From assembly GCA_933207985.1 (NCBI GenBank), contig OW240918.1, forward strand, positions 23,472,538 to 23,536,537: a stretch of DNA of 64,000 bases, written 5' to 3'. Origin of the DNA: Pelobates cultripes. Its lineage: Eukaryota > Chordata > Amphibia > Anura > Pelobatidae. The notes beneath the pieces are model-generated. The model had not been told where the DNA came from and ran no database searches. It was given only the letters and a program-made list of their open reading frames with translations. A program made the translations under genes and the position numbers. Of this stretch, positions 49,101 through 55,021 are shown in pieces; the stretch's first letter is position 1; each line of letters starts with the position of its first letter.

Positions 49101-50643
49101 CTTAAGAATTTACATTACGCTGTGATATTGGCACACCTGGTGGACACAGTGGGTTCTCTGACAAACAATGTAGTCAAGAGCAAGGCTGCATGGTTTAGAG
49201 CAGTGAGCCTCGTCACACCGGTTGGGCACCTCTAAATAAAAAAATGGATACCCTTAAAAACCATCTTCACCTTAAGTCACTGCCTCAAGGAGTGAAGGTG
49301 CCCAATATCTAGAGCCCTGTAACTTCCAATAGGGAAGGAGAGTGCCGATCAGAATAATTTCCTTATACCTTTCATGATTTAATGCCCACTGAGACCTACA
49401 AGTAAAAATAACAGTATCCATAATTTCCCTAAAGTAAAATGCATCACTTGAAAATATTTTTTTAAACCAGCAAACACTTTTAAACAAATATACAAACCAA
49501 AATAAAGCAAATAAAACTACGATAGGTGTTTGATAAACATTTATTAACCCTATTATAAACTTGGTCAGATTGCATTGTTGGATACACTCCTCAGCTAGGG
49601 AAGTTTCTTGAGCCTCACCCCTCCCTGTTTCCCACCCATTCCAGTTTCAGTGTGCAGCAACAAGAGAAAGAAACCCGACACTGCAGCCTGCTCTCCGTGA
49701 ATCACAATGATCAAACTCCCTCTCTTTTCCTCTTTTCCCCCTGTCAGAATGTTAAGGTGAAGAGAACATCCGACTGCACATGTGTAAATCTGGCAGTCAT
49801 ACCCAATGTACATTTCCAGCATTCCTAGGGATAGGACACTGATTGGTTAGAGCAGTATCTCTCTGGAGTGGGTTTTGAAGACAAAAGAAGACGCATGTAA
49901 ATATGAAAAAAAATCATATTTACCTGCATTTTTTAGCCTGCAGAGTTAGGCATCCATCTTCTTTTAACAATAAAGATTATGAATGAGACAATTGTCTCAA
50001 ACTGATACATGTCCCTTGAACTAGAATCTTTTGTACTATATGGTGGTCCAGCATTCTGAAACTCACAGTTACATGCAATCAGAAATGCACTTTTATCTGA
50101 TATTTATATGTGGAGACAATACGTTATTTGACACTGTATTCTTATACTACAATATAACTTGTACAGCCATGTTTAAGTGATCATGATAACCCAGCTTTCT
50201 CTACACATCCTACTGATTTTTAAAAAAATGTAAAGTTTTTTGTAAACAAGCGCGGTATAAATTAATTTTGTATTGGATTGTATTACTACAGTTGTATTTA
50301 ATAGCATTATTGTATTCACATGTGTTGTATTATTACTATTATTCTTTCAGCCACCTATTATGGAAAAGGAACATACTTTGCTACACGTGCATCATATTCT
50401 TCAGATGATAAATACTCTCCTAAAGATGATCAAGAAGAGAAGCGCGTCTACCAGGTTGCCGTCATAACAGGGAAATATTGTTACTCAGACAGAACATGTA
50501 TTGAGCCACCACCAACACCTGAGGATCCTAATGTACGCTATGACAGCACAGTGGATAATGTCAATAATCCAAAAATATTTGTCATTTTCTATGATGACCG
50601 TGCATATCCAGAATATCTGATCACTTTTAAACAATCCGGTTGA
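17547..50643 (+). CDS. PARP14/PARP15-like mono-ADP-ribosyltransferase, two macrodomains + PARP catalytic domain (12 coding exons)
   Basis: Twelve exons with GT-AG sites join in frame: 17547-17670, 18412-18474, 19189-19365, 27181-27350, 30693-30813, 32148-32210, 32285-32461, 40339-40505, 42170-42209, 43759-43913, 47850-48024, 50351-50643 (575 codons with stop). Residues 1-178 are macrodomain 1, 179-354 macrodomain 2, about 373-574 the PARP catalytic fold. H454 (in YHGT) and Y486 (in GKGTYF) match the NAD-binding His and Tyr; the protein ends near YPEYLITF, as in PARP14/15-type enzymes that lack the catalytic Glu of poly-ADP-ribosylating PARPs. No RRM/KH region or WWE domain was found, so the architecture matches PARP15 rather than full PARP14. 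Macrodomain PARPs read or attach single ADP-ribose units, often in interferon responses. The start is the ATG at 17547 (A at -3), with an in-frame stop upstream in the intron. The family assignment is firm; the exact orthologue is not. Confidence 0.88.
17671..18411 (+). other. Intron 1 of the PARP coding region
   Basis: 741 bp between GTAAGC and AACAG; unclassified sequence, no other feature seen. Confidence 0.7.
18412..18474 (+). CDS. PARP14/15-like exon 2: macrodomain 1 helix
   Basis: This 63-nt exon lies between a TTTATGAACAG acceptor and a GTACAA donor, phase 1 at both ends. It encodes [20 protein letters not shown], the amphipathic helix after the ligand loop in macrodomains of the PARP9/14/15 group. 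It has the same length as exon 6 of the second macrodomain. Confidence 0.85.
18475..19188 (+). other. Intron 2 of the PARP coding region
   Basis: 714 bp. It contains a 104-codon open frame at 18764-19078 whose translation has no recognisable family feature. I treat it as chance or repeat-derived. Confidence 0.6.
19189..19365 (+). CDS. PARP14/15-like exon 3: macrodomain 1 core
   Basis: This 177-nt exon has acceptor TATTTTAG and donor GTAAAC, phase 1. It encodes the [11 protein letters not shown] strand, NVIHVIG, a helix and VAIPAIGTG (residues 114-122), the phosphate-binding loop typical of macrodomains. It is the same length as exon 7. The following intron is 7.8 kb and holds the nested L1/hAT block and a gap. 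Confidence 0.88.
19609..19708. other. Assembly gap (100 N)
   Basis: Exactly 100 N inside intron 3, so the true intron length is unknown. Confidence 0.98.
20951..20994 (-). ncRNA. Hammerhead-ribozyme-like motif
   Basis: On the - strand: GAGC, core TTGACAA plus A, stem GACT/GGTC-like, GAAACGTT, then GTTT pairing with GAGC. Core position 3 is U rather than C and position 8 is A rather than G, so activity is doubtful. Confidence 0.4.
21555..22045. repeat. GTGTGTCTGTCTGTCCGTCATGG minisatellite
   Basis: Units of about 25-35 bp ending in CATGGGG run through this stretch inside the hAT element. The second hAT element is inserted at its end. Confidence 0.88.
22565..23205. repeat. Minisatellite with internal strand switch (CCCCATGTCTCCCAGTGT type)
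   Basis: 22572-22990 uses the form TGTCCCCATGTCTCCCAG; 23000-23205 uses its complement (CTGGGAGACATGGGG). The two halves are complementary, giving a long hairpin, as in the hAT element at 7139-8545. Confidence 0.85.
23469..24060. mobile_element. TTAA-flanked MITE (AGGGACACTAGAG type)
   Basis: It is flanked by TTAA at 23465-23468 and 24061-24064. The ends AGGGACACTA and CTATAGTGATCCT are similar inverted repeats. It belongs to the same broad family as the copies at 27938, 32517, 46283 and 51641, and is nested in L1, hAT and hAT. Confidence 0.8.
25417..25462. repeat. (TA)n microsatellite
   Basis: An uninterrupted run of alternating T and A. Confidence 0.95.
27181..27350 (+). CDS. PARP14/15-like exon 4: end of macrodomain 1
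   Basis: The acceptor CATCTCACAG ends at 27180 and the donor is GTAAAAT at 27351, phase 0. The 170-nt exon continues the PAIGTG loop and encodes the last helix and strand of the fold ([13 protein letters not shown], then [18 protein letters not shown]). Exon 8 has the same role in the second macrodomain. Confidence 0.85.
27560..29700 (-). mobile_element. L1/Tx1-type LINE ORF2 remnant, interrupted by a MITE
   Basis: On the - strand the C-terminal ORF2 end is readable: [40 protein letters not shown] and [12 protein letters not shown] (28680-28500). After the MITE it continues [11 protein letters not shown] and [13 protein letters not shown] (27930-27820). Upstream pieces ([12 protein letters not shown] near 29540) reach 29.65 kb with many stops. 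It lies in intron 4. Confidence 0.82.
27938..28402. mobile_element. TTAA-flanked MITE (AGGACCACTATAG type)
   Basis: TTAA lies at 27934-27937 and 28403-28406. The host L1 frame (QALL then [12 protein letters not shown]) is restored when one TTAA is removed, which proves the 4-bp target duplication. The ends AGGACCACTATAG and CTATAGTGCTCCT are inverted repeats. TTAA duplication points to piggyBac-type mobilisation. Confidence 0.88.
29720..30215. repeat. MITE-like element with TTCACTAAA/TTTAGTGAA ends
   Basis: GTTCACTAAATTATTC near 29722 and GAATTCTCACTTTAGTGAATAT near 30181 form imperfect inverted ends. No coding content. Confidence 0.45.
30427..30552. repeat. (TCTA)n microsatellite
   Basis: Imperfect runs of ATCT/TCTA, 140 bp upstream of exon 5. 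Confidence 0.9.
30693..30813 (+). CDS. PARP14/15-like exon 5: start of macrodomain 2
   Basis: The acceptor TTTACAAAG ends at 30692 and the donor is GTAAAT at 30814. The exon enters in phase 0 from exon 4 and leaves in phase 1. It encodes [20 protein letters not shown], a clear macrodomain start. The second Asn of the usual NxxN loop is His (H211), and the glycine-rich loop is RSAG. Ligand binding by this domain is therefore less certain than for macrodomain 1. Confidence 0.84.
31061..31426. repeat. Inverted repeat with 70-bp arms
   Basis: GTTGCTCCAATGGCCATTGG (31061) and GCCCGCCTGCCAAC (31092) pair with GTTGGCAGGCGGGC (31386) and CCAATGGCCATTGGAGTAAC (31408). The arms also carry the small palindrome CCAATGGCCATTGG. 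Probably a foldback or MITE; family unknown. Confidence 0.75.
31545..31640. repeat. CACACACTGTACCCCTCACAAT minisatellite
   Basis: About four copies of a 30-bp CA-rich unit, inside intron 5. Confidence 0.75.
32148..32210 (+). CDS. PARP14/15-like exon 6: macrodomain 2 helix
   Basis: This 63-nt exon lies between TTCTTGCAG and GTACAC, phase 1 at both ends. It encodes [20 protein letters not shown], aligning with exon 2 of macrodomain 1 at identical length. The intron to exon 7 is only 74 nt. Confidence 0.85.
32285..32461 (+). CDS. PARP14/15-like exon 7: macrodomain 2 core
   Basis: This 177-nt exon has acceptor TTTTACAG and donor GTAGAA, phase 1. It encodes a Gly-rich strand, [10 protein letters not shown], a helix and ALPAIGTG. 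A truncated second copy of the 3' half of this exon lies at 57550-57661. A TTAA-flanked MITE sits 51 nt downstream of the donor. Confidence 0.88.
32517..32930. mobile_element. TTAA-flanked MITE (AGGACCACTATAG type)
   Basis: TTAA at 32513-32516 and 32931-32934. The ends AGGACCACTATAGGCACC and GGCACTATAGTGGTCCT match better than in the 27938 copy, and the internal sequence is alike (CAGCCTCTAGTGGCTGTCTC). Located 51 bp after exon 7. Confidence 0.9.
33451..33750. repeat. Nested inverted repeats around a long hairpin
   Basis: The outer arms GAATAACAGTATAACAAA (33452) and TTTGTTATACTGTTATTC (33730) enclose a hairpin at 33497-33624. That hairpin has about 60-bp arms (TGTACAAATTGAATGTATGA) and a six-base loop, with one mismatch noted. 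Such head-to-head copies are common for Penelope-like and foldback elements. Confidence 0.8.
34720..36260 (+). mobile_element. Tc1/mariner transposon with about 190-bp inverted repeats (decayed)
   Basis: The terminal regions 34720-34914 and 36066-36260 are inverted copies, including GCAAAAGTTAATTTATTTC and CTCATGAAAACCACAAATCC. They enclose a transposase broken by frameshifts. Located in intron 7, same strand as the host gene. Confidence 0.88.
35039..36008 (+). pseudogene. Tc1-type transposase, frameshifted
   Basis: The first frame (35039-35575, 178 aa) has a helix-turn-helix ([18 protein letters not shown]) and LFSDESNF with D148. A shift near 35570 moves to the next frame: [13 protein letters not shown] and [11 protein letters not shown], the second Asp, where NAP of the usual motif is LEP. 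Near 35812 a short deletion removes the residues before NPIDNLWG. The usual catalytic Glu of NPIENLW is Asp here. The protein cannot be made intact. Confidence 0.85.
36798..36818. repeat. (AT)n microsatellite
   Basis: Short run of alternating A and T. Confidence 0.85.
36821..37070. repeat. Inverted repeat with 110-bp arms and a hammerhead-like motif (Penelope-like end)
   Basis: CAAAGTGATGCTCCGCACTC (36823) to GATCGGGAC is mirrored from GTCTCGATCTGGGAC (36955) to CATCACTTTGAATG. The left arm has a complete hammerhead-like motif on the - strand (36908-36946). The right arm keeps only its 3' half. Confidence 0.8.
36908..36946 (-). ncRNA. Hammerhead-ribozyme-like motif
   Basis: On the - strand: GTC, core TTGAAGA plus A, stem II AGTCCC/GGGACT, GAAACGTT, then GAT which pairs with GTC (with a G-U). 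Core position 3 is U instead of C. Confidence 0.45.
37156..37189. repeat. (AT)n microsatellite
   Basis: Uninterrupted run of alternating A and T. Confidence 0.95.
37359..37396 (-). ncRNA. Decayed hammerhead-like motif
   Basis: On the - strand TTGAGGA plus A and stem GACCT/AGGTC are followed by AAACGTC. The G of GAAA is missing and stem I does not pair, so this copy is degenerate. Confidence 0.3.
38457..38498 (-). ncRNA. Hammerhead-ribozyme-like motif (best copy)
   Basis: On the - strand: GCAC, CTGAGGA (fits CUGANGA), one extra A, stem II GACG/CGTC, GAAA, CGCGTT and GTGC. GCAC and GTGC form a perfect 4-bp stem I. ACGCGT is self-complementary, as in dimeric short-stem-III hammerheads. Cleavage would fall after GUU. 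Confidence 0.6.
38945..39058 (-). pseudogene. Penelope-like GIY-YIG endonuclease C-terminal fragment
   Basis: The - strand reads [20 protein letters not shown] and then [16 protein letters not shown]. The pattern E-x-x-WI-x-x-L-x-T-L-x-P-x-GLN is the closing motif of Penelope-like ORFs in fishes and amphibians. Only about 38 codons remain. Confidence 0.8.
39242..39283 (+). ncRNA. Hammerhead-ribozyme-like motif
   Basis: Mirror copy of 38457-38498 in the other arm: GCAT, CTGAGGA, A, GACG/CGTC, GAAA, CGCGTT, GTGC. Stem I keeps pairing through a G-U at the first position. Confidence 0.58.
40339..40505 (+). CDS. PARP14/15-like exon 8: end of macrodomain 2
   Basis: The acceptor TTTTTCGCAG ends at 40338 and the donor is GTAAAAC at 40506, phase 0. 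It encodes [14 protein letters not shown] and [21 protein letters not shown], the final helix-strand-helix of a macrodomain, aligned with exon 4. The preceding 7.9-kb intron is filled with Tc1 and Penelope-like insertions. Confidence 0.85.
40848..40914. repeat. Degenerate telomere-like tract (CCCTAA variants)
   Basis: Variants such as AACCCTAA, AACCCTAC and AACTCTAA repeat for about 65 bp. A short interstitial telomeric-type tract in intron 8; could be simple sequence drift. Confidence 0.55.
41345..41905. repeat. Unclassified repeat-like block (TGTCACGGCTGCTAG start)
   Basis: GC-richer than its surroundings, with TGACCCCAGAACGTGCGTG and GAGGGGCGGAGC stretches. It may be part of an LTR or other interspersed repeat, but I cannot place it. 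Confidence 0.35.
42170..42209 (+). CDS. PARP14/15-like exon 9: short linker (candidate)
   Basis: A 40-nt exon is predicted between TTTTTTTAG (ends 42169) and GTAATT (42210). It encodes [13 protein letters not shown] plus one base. It is needed to connect the phase-0 end of exon 8 to the phase-1 start of exon 10, and it does so exactly. Its small size and low complexity make it the least secure exon. Confidence 0.55.
42851..43143 (+). mobile_element. Possible solo LTR
   Basis: The stretch begins TGTTAGGAAATACAACAG and ends GCATAACA, with an AATAAA signal (43086-43091) shortly before the end, as in an LTR. No convincing target duplication or internal coding region is seen. Located in intron 9. 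Confidence 0.4.
43510..43551. repeat. (TTTA)n microsatellite
   Basis: Run of TTTA units with one interruption. Confidence 0.92.
43759..43913 (+). CDS. PARP14/15-like exon 10: start of catalytic domain
   Basis: The acceptor GTTCTTGCTTTAG ends at 43758 and the donor is GTAAATA at 43914. It encodes [10 protein letters not shown], the Pro/Trp-rich opening of PARP14/15 catalytic domains, followed by a stretch with [12 protein letters not shown]. It leaves in phase 0. Confidence 0.82.
44230..44345. repeat. LINE/SINE 3' end (TTTATATAGC...GCAGCGCTTTACAA)
   Basis: An ATT run is followed by TATTTATATAGC and GCAGCGCTTTACAATATT, the signature 3' tail of a family also seen at 57290-57435 in the other orientation. 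Confidence 0.55.
44350..45425. mobile_element. piggyBac-type non-autonomous element
   Basis: The right half (44880-45425) is the inverted equivalent of the piggyBac end at 57939-58560, sharing for example the CAAGT...TATAGCCCTATAACTTGC and ATACCCTGGGTT...TAAA stretches. The right end abuts TTAA (45426-45429). An internal hairpin lies at 44758-44868. The left boundary is not fixed. Confidence 0.65.
44758..44868. repeat. Hairpin with 38-bp arms
   Basis: TAGCCACTTAGTCACAAACA (44758) and its reverse complement ending at 44868 differ by about one base over 38 bp. The loop is about 35 bases. Confidence 0.85.
45470..46180 (-). mobile_element. L2-like reverse transcriptase fragment
   Basis: On the - strand: [37 protein letters not shown] (YADD box altered to YANN), [51 protein letters not shown] and AVRLIFLT. 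It is the same family as 3480-6135 but a different copy, with the 5' half missing and several shifts. Confidence 0.85.
46283..46842. mobile_element. TTAA-flanked MITE (AGGAACATTATAGTCACC type)
   Basis: TTAA lies at 46279-46282 and 46843-46846. The ends AACATTATAGTCACC...CAACTTTAGCTTAATGAAGC and GCTTCATTAAGCTAAAGTTG...GGTGACTATAGTGTCC are inverted repeats of about 45 bp. Confidence 0.85.
47364..47710. mobile_element. Foldback (MULE-like) element with 10-bp target duplication
   Basis: The element starts AGAGATGTCGCGAACTGTCC and ends with the inverted form. The arms extend about 150 bp and are rich in CGCGAAC. ATTGAAAAGT is duplicated exactly at 47354-47363 and 47711-47720. Long arms and a 9-10-bp duplication fit Mutator-like foldbacks. 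It lies 139 bp upstream of exon 11. Confidence 0.85.
47850..48024 (+). CDS. PARP14/15-like exon 11: NAD-binding His motif
   Basis: The acceptor TATTTTCATAG ends at 47849 and the donor is GTAATT at 48025. It encodes [18 protein letters not shown] and then [13 protein letters not shown]454 is the conserved His that contacts the nicotinamide ribose. It leaves in phase 1. The preceding intron holds the MULE-like foldback and a TTAA MITE. Confidence 0.9.
48060..50345 (+). other. Intron 11; no other feature recognised
   Basis: About 2.3 kb of AT-rich sequence. Short open frames (for example 49595-49822, - strand) lack family features. Confidence 0.5.
50351..50643 (+). CDS. PARP14/15-like exon 12: catalytic Tyr, C-terminus and stop
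   Basis: The acceptor TATTCTTTCAG ends at 50350 and the exon ends at TGA 50641-50643. It encodes YYGKGTYFA (Y486, second residue of the H-Y-x triad), [10 protein letters not shown], the [12 protein letters not shown] strand and YPEYLITF at the C-terminus. In PARP14/15 the third triad position is hydrophobic, which restricts the enzyme to mono-ADP-ribosylation; the same ending is seen here. Confidence 0.92.
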
Positions 50644-51295
50644 GATTACTAAAACTACTACCCCAATAACATATATATATATATATACCAAGCATTACTG
50701 TCCATCTTTTTTATTAATTCTACTTGATTAAATCTTAAGATTTATAGTAAATCAACTAAAGTAAGGATGTTAGTAATCAATAGCAAAATTTAATTGGGGG
50801 GCAATCCAAGGGTAGGGTGTTAGTAAAGAGCTTGAGATTAAATGTATAACCTCAATTAAGGTTGGGCTGGCTACACTTGGCCTGGGGCATCATTGGGGCA
50901 GGGAGAGGGGGGGCAGTTTATCTTGGTGTTATAGTAATACTGCAAGAACTAGAATGCATTAATGATAAAAGAATACAGTTACATAATATAGTTTAGTATT
51001 GTGCTGTGATGCAGAAACCATACTCCTCTCTATGCCAGTGGTGCTGGGGACAATTGTCCTCCTGACACCATTACTGGACTAATTTTTAGTTGATCTCTGT
51101 ATTAGCTGCTCATTTTGTTTGCAATCACTGCCTTTCCTATATACTATTTTTATTTTAATCTAGAATAAGTAAGAAATAGAAATGAAATAATCAAATCATG
51201 GGTTTAATCAGCAGTTTTATATTTACCTGTGACATTTTCCTACTATAAATTATCTTGTGCTTGCAAATTAATAAAGCATCTTTTAGATAAAACGT
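50644..51295 (+). other. 3' untranslated region of the PARP14/15-like gene
   Basis: The stretch after the stop is AT-rich and has no further exon. AATAAA at 51270-51275 is a standard polyadenylation signal, which places cleavage near 51290-51300. The end is inferred from this signal only. Confidence 0.55.
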
Positions 51296-51640
51296 GACTT
51301 GCATTTTATTTATTAAATTAGCCAACCATGGGCTTGTTTCAGTACTGGACGCAATCATTCACCATTATGTTGGTACAATGGTATTCACTTTTGTAACTGT
51401 TCTAAGCTGCAAATTATAACTTTTACTGATAGCCACATTGTGCCTGACTTTTTTTAAATGTCCCATTGAAATGAATAGGATACACTAAGCTGCTTTTATC
51501 ACCTGGCTTTCACTGTAGACTGTTCCTCTATGACAACACATTACCCCTAGATCATTCAAGTGTAAAGGGAAAAAGACAAGTTTGGAACAACAACCTATAA
51601 ATTCACCTTATTTAAAACAGACGCCTGTAATGAGTATTGA

Positions 51641-52091
51641 AAGGAACACTAAACTGTATACTTAACACTATAGTACACCCCTGCCACTGCCCCCACCCAA
51701 GTCTAAAAAGGGTTAATATGCTTTCCTTTCAATTACTTAATTCCAGTGCGAATGTTCATTGGTTCTTGTTCAGGCTCCTCCTCCCGAGACATCACGAAGT
51801 GCCACACACGCATTTAGCCTTACCTATTGGAAAGCATTGAATTAATGCTTTCCTATGGAGTTTCAAGACGCTGGATGTGCTCATGCAAAGCGAGTTAAAC
51901 TCTGTGAGTAGCCAGGAAGCACCTCTAGTGTCTAAACCTTGCAATGTAAAAATTGCATTTTCTTTAAAACTACTTTTTACATTGCAGGGTTAAAGGGACA
52001 GGCACACCCAGATCACTTTTAATGAATTGATGTGGTCTGTCTATAGTGTGGAGGTTCTTTTAGATAGTGTGGAGGTACCTATAGTGTCCCT
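51641..52091. mobile_element. TTAA-type MITE, decayed
   Basis: The left end AGGAACACTA follows TTGA (a likely mutated TTAA). The right end CTATAGTGTCCC precedes TTAA at 52092-52095. Internal TTTCCTATGGAGTTTCAAGACGCTGG resembles the copies at 27938 and 32517. Confidence 0.65.
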
Positions 52092-52336
52092 TTAAGTGAA
52101 ATTAACCATTAGAAGATACTTGCAAGTGTGGGGTGGACAATACTATACAAAGTACATTAAAATGCAATGTTAAAGGGAACACTGAGTAATTACTACAACT
52201 CATTGACACATTGTTACAGAAGTGTTCTAGCACCATCTAAACTTTAGTAGTTAAACCATTTAGTAAAGTTTTAACCTCAAAGTTGGGGTTCAACCTATCC
52301 CTGGCCTCCCATAGAGGGGAATATTATGTTCTAACC

Positions 52337-52471
52337 CAGGCATAGGTAACCTTCGGCACTCCAGATGTTTTTGACTACACCTCCCATGATTCTTTGCCAG
52401 CATTATAGGTGGTAGAGCATTATGGGGGATGTAGTCCACAACATCTGCAGTGCCGAAGGTTCCTATCCCTG
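52337..52471. mobile_element. 135-bp hAT-type MITE
   Basis: The ends are CAGGCATAGGTAACCTTCGG and the inverse of CCGAAGGTTCCTATCCCTG. They are flanked by the identical 8-bp duplication TTCTAACC (52329-52336 and 52472-52479). Confidence 0.9.
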
Positions 52472-52967
52472 TTCTAACCTATCGACAGCTGCTACCTAAG
52501 CCTTCCTCATACTGGTAGAGAAGAAAGAAGCTGGGGGACAGCAGTGTCAAGTGCAAGTCCCAAAATTTCAGGATATTACTGTCTGCATAACAATGGCCTG
52601 AATTTGTTATTATTTGTTTTTATTTTTAAATAAGATTTTTAAATGATTCAAAATGGTTAGAATAACTTTCCAAGTAATGTATCTACAGATGTCACCTTTA
52701 CAGTCTATGGGGATTTTTGTACATAAACCATTTAAAAAAAAATCTAACAAATTTGATTAAGTTGAAAAGTTTAGTCGAGGACAATATCTGATTTGATCGA
52801 TTAAAGATGCCGGAGCAGAAAACCTTCCATTCAGTAATGATAATGTATATTAGTACAAGCCGTAACATTTTAAACCACAAGAATCAGGTAAAATCAGCTA
52901 AATTGCTTTTATTGAAGCCGTTTTTGGTGTATAGATCATGTCCCTGAAATTCTCTGTCATTTAGTCA

Positions 52968-53080
52968 CAGGAAGACAGTCACATACACACACAGACAGTC
53001 ACACACACACAGTCATACACACACACAGACAGTTACACACACACAGGCAGGCAGACACACACACACACACACACAGACTT
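52968..53080. repeat. (CA)n-rich minisatellite
   Basis: CACACACAGACAGTCACA-like units. A GGCCGGCCCTG end at 53380-53390 suggests it may sit in another hAT-type element whose left end I cannot find. Confidence 0.7.
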
Positions 53081-53940
53081 ACCTCTTTCCATTATGGCTG
53101 GAATGGAGAGTGGAAGCAGTTAGTTGTTGGGGAAGCAGGGACTCCTTCCTGCTTCCCTCTTCCTGTGCAGCAGTTACCAGGGACTTCGGGTAGGTATAAG
53201 CCCTGCCTCCACCTCACGATAAGCCCCACCCCTGCCGCTCGGTAAGCCCTGCCCCTCCTCGATTTTTTTTGATTTTTTTTGCTCCCCTGTCACCACGCCA
53301 TGTGTGAGCTGTGTCGGCCACCAGGCGCCCCCTGGTCCATGGCGCCCTGTGCGGCCACACAGCTCGCACACCACAAAGGCCGGCCCTGCCTGTAACCCCT
53401 ACGGAAGATAGACTCTTAAAAATCAAGAAGACTACCTTACTATGTTATTTTATTTTGGTTTTGTATTGTTCAAGGTTCAGCTTAACCTTGGATTGTTTTT
53501 GTTGTTCTTTGTATATAATTGGAAAAATCTGACATAACAAAGCAGCAAAGTAAAAATTTGCACAGTGGCATAATCACCATAGAACACAATCTCTGCTTTC
53601 TGTATAAATGTGAAACCACTGTAAAACACGAATATTGGCTTCTTCGTAAGCCTACGTACTGTTCACATGCCTGAATTTTTCTGTCATTGAAAATAAAGAA
53701 TAAAAAAAAAAAGGAAAAGGTAGGTATCTTACTTACAGTTTTAAGAGCAATAACTTGTTCTGGTGGTATGCGCTTAAGGTGGTACAATCCCCACCTGGGA
53801 TGTGCAGGAAGCAGAAGCAATAGGGCAGCAGCAGGATTTCAATTGAATAATATAAATAAAGGTCATTTTGGAAATTAACTTTATTATTAAAAAACAAATA
53901 TAGAATTAAAACAAACTTAGTAAAAAAGAGGCAAAGTGCT
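53081..53940. other. No gene recognised
   Basis: GC-rich repeat DNA to about 53390 (possible right end of a hAT-type element), then AT-rich sequence. Short open frames have no family features. Confidence 0.4.
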
Positions 53941-53950
53941 CCAGTCCTCT

Positions 53951-53988
53951 CTTAATGTGTTTCGCCCTGGTTTGGGCTTCTTCAGAAG
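53951..53988 (-). ncRNA. Hammerhead-ribozyme-like motif
   Basis: On the - strand: CTT, CTGAAGA (fits CUGANGA), extra A, stem II GCCC/GGGC, GAAA, CACATT, AAG. CTT and AAG form stem I. CACATT looks like CGCGTT after CpG decay. Confidence 0.5.
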
Positions 53989-54677
53989 TGTAGATAGTAG
54001 AGGAAACTGTCTGTATTTATATAGGTAGATGATACAGTAATGCTGGTCCGGTGTGTTGTTCCTGCTTCCTGCTTGCGTTCAGTGTCGCGTGCATCGCCTG
54101 GAAGTGACATACCTTCATTGAATGTTGGGTAATGTAGTTTGTTCTGCGATTGCGTCACTTCTGCACGCGGTAGTACCTCTCATTCACGTCGCAAACAAGT
54201 GACGTGGTTGTAATGTAGTTCAAGGGGCATAGTCTGTTGATACTGAATCCTCCGTCAGCCATTTTAATAATGGGAAAGTATTAATGAGAGGGGAAATATA
54301 CATTTATGTATCAGTCAAAATGAGTCTATTAACACAATAAAAAACATAGTGTACTAGTTGGAGACATTCTCATACAACTAGTAATCTGAATGTACCTTTC
54401 CTGGTTATATACTTTGTTATTATTATAATTTACTCACATTTAGTTGAGCAGTAATACTGCTCAATTATTAGCACCCGTGTGGTGTAATCCCCACCAGGGA
54501 TATATTGTCTGGTAAATTCACCAGGGAGTTATCCTTACCAGGGTACAAACGTAGGGTAAATACTCCAAGGAATAGGTGTGTCAGGAAAAGAATAAAAGCA
54601 TAAAAAGTAAAATAAATGGTCAAACCTACAAATGTTTGGATGCCAAATATACTTTAATGCTAAAAAATAGAATAATA

Positions 54678-54717
54678 ACACAACACATTTCGCCAGTATA
54701 GGGGCTTCTTCAAGTGT
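54678..54717 (-). ncRNA. Hammerhead-ribozyme-like motif
   Basis: On the - strand: ACAC, core TTGAAGA, extra A, stem II GCC/GGC, GAAA, TGTGTT, GTGT. Stem I (ACAC/GTGT) is a perfect 4-bp pair different from the other copies. Confidence 0.48.
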
Positions 54718-55021
54718 AAACTGTATACTGGCAAAACCGGTTTTATAACTGTATTATAACTGTATTAACGTTTTATAACTGTATTATTGGCGCGACCTAT
54801 TTTTGCTTGTATTGTGCTGTTTTTTCTTTAGTAAGGGGTTGAGGTTGTCCCTTACATGTAGTAATGGCAGCCTTTTCTTTGGTATTTTACAGTTGTTCAT
54901 ATAGCGCTTAACCAATCTTTTGTTTTTATATAAATATATAAGTAAGATTAAACAAATTTTTCCTCCAGCACAAGTGTATTCAGAATGAATTGCCAGCAAT
55001 TTACAATTAAATGAATAACTA

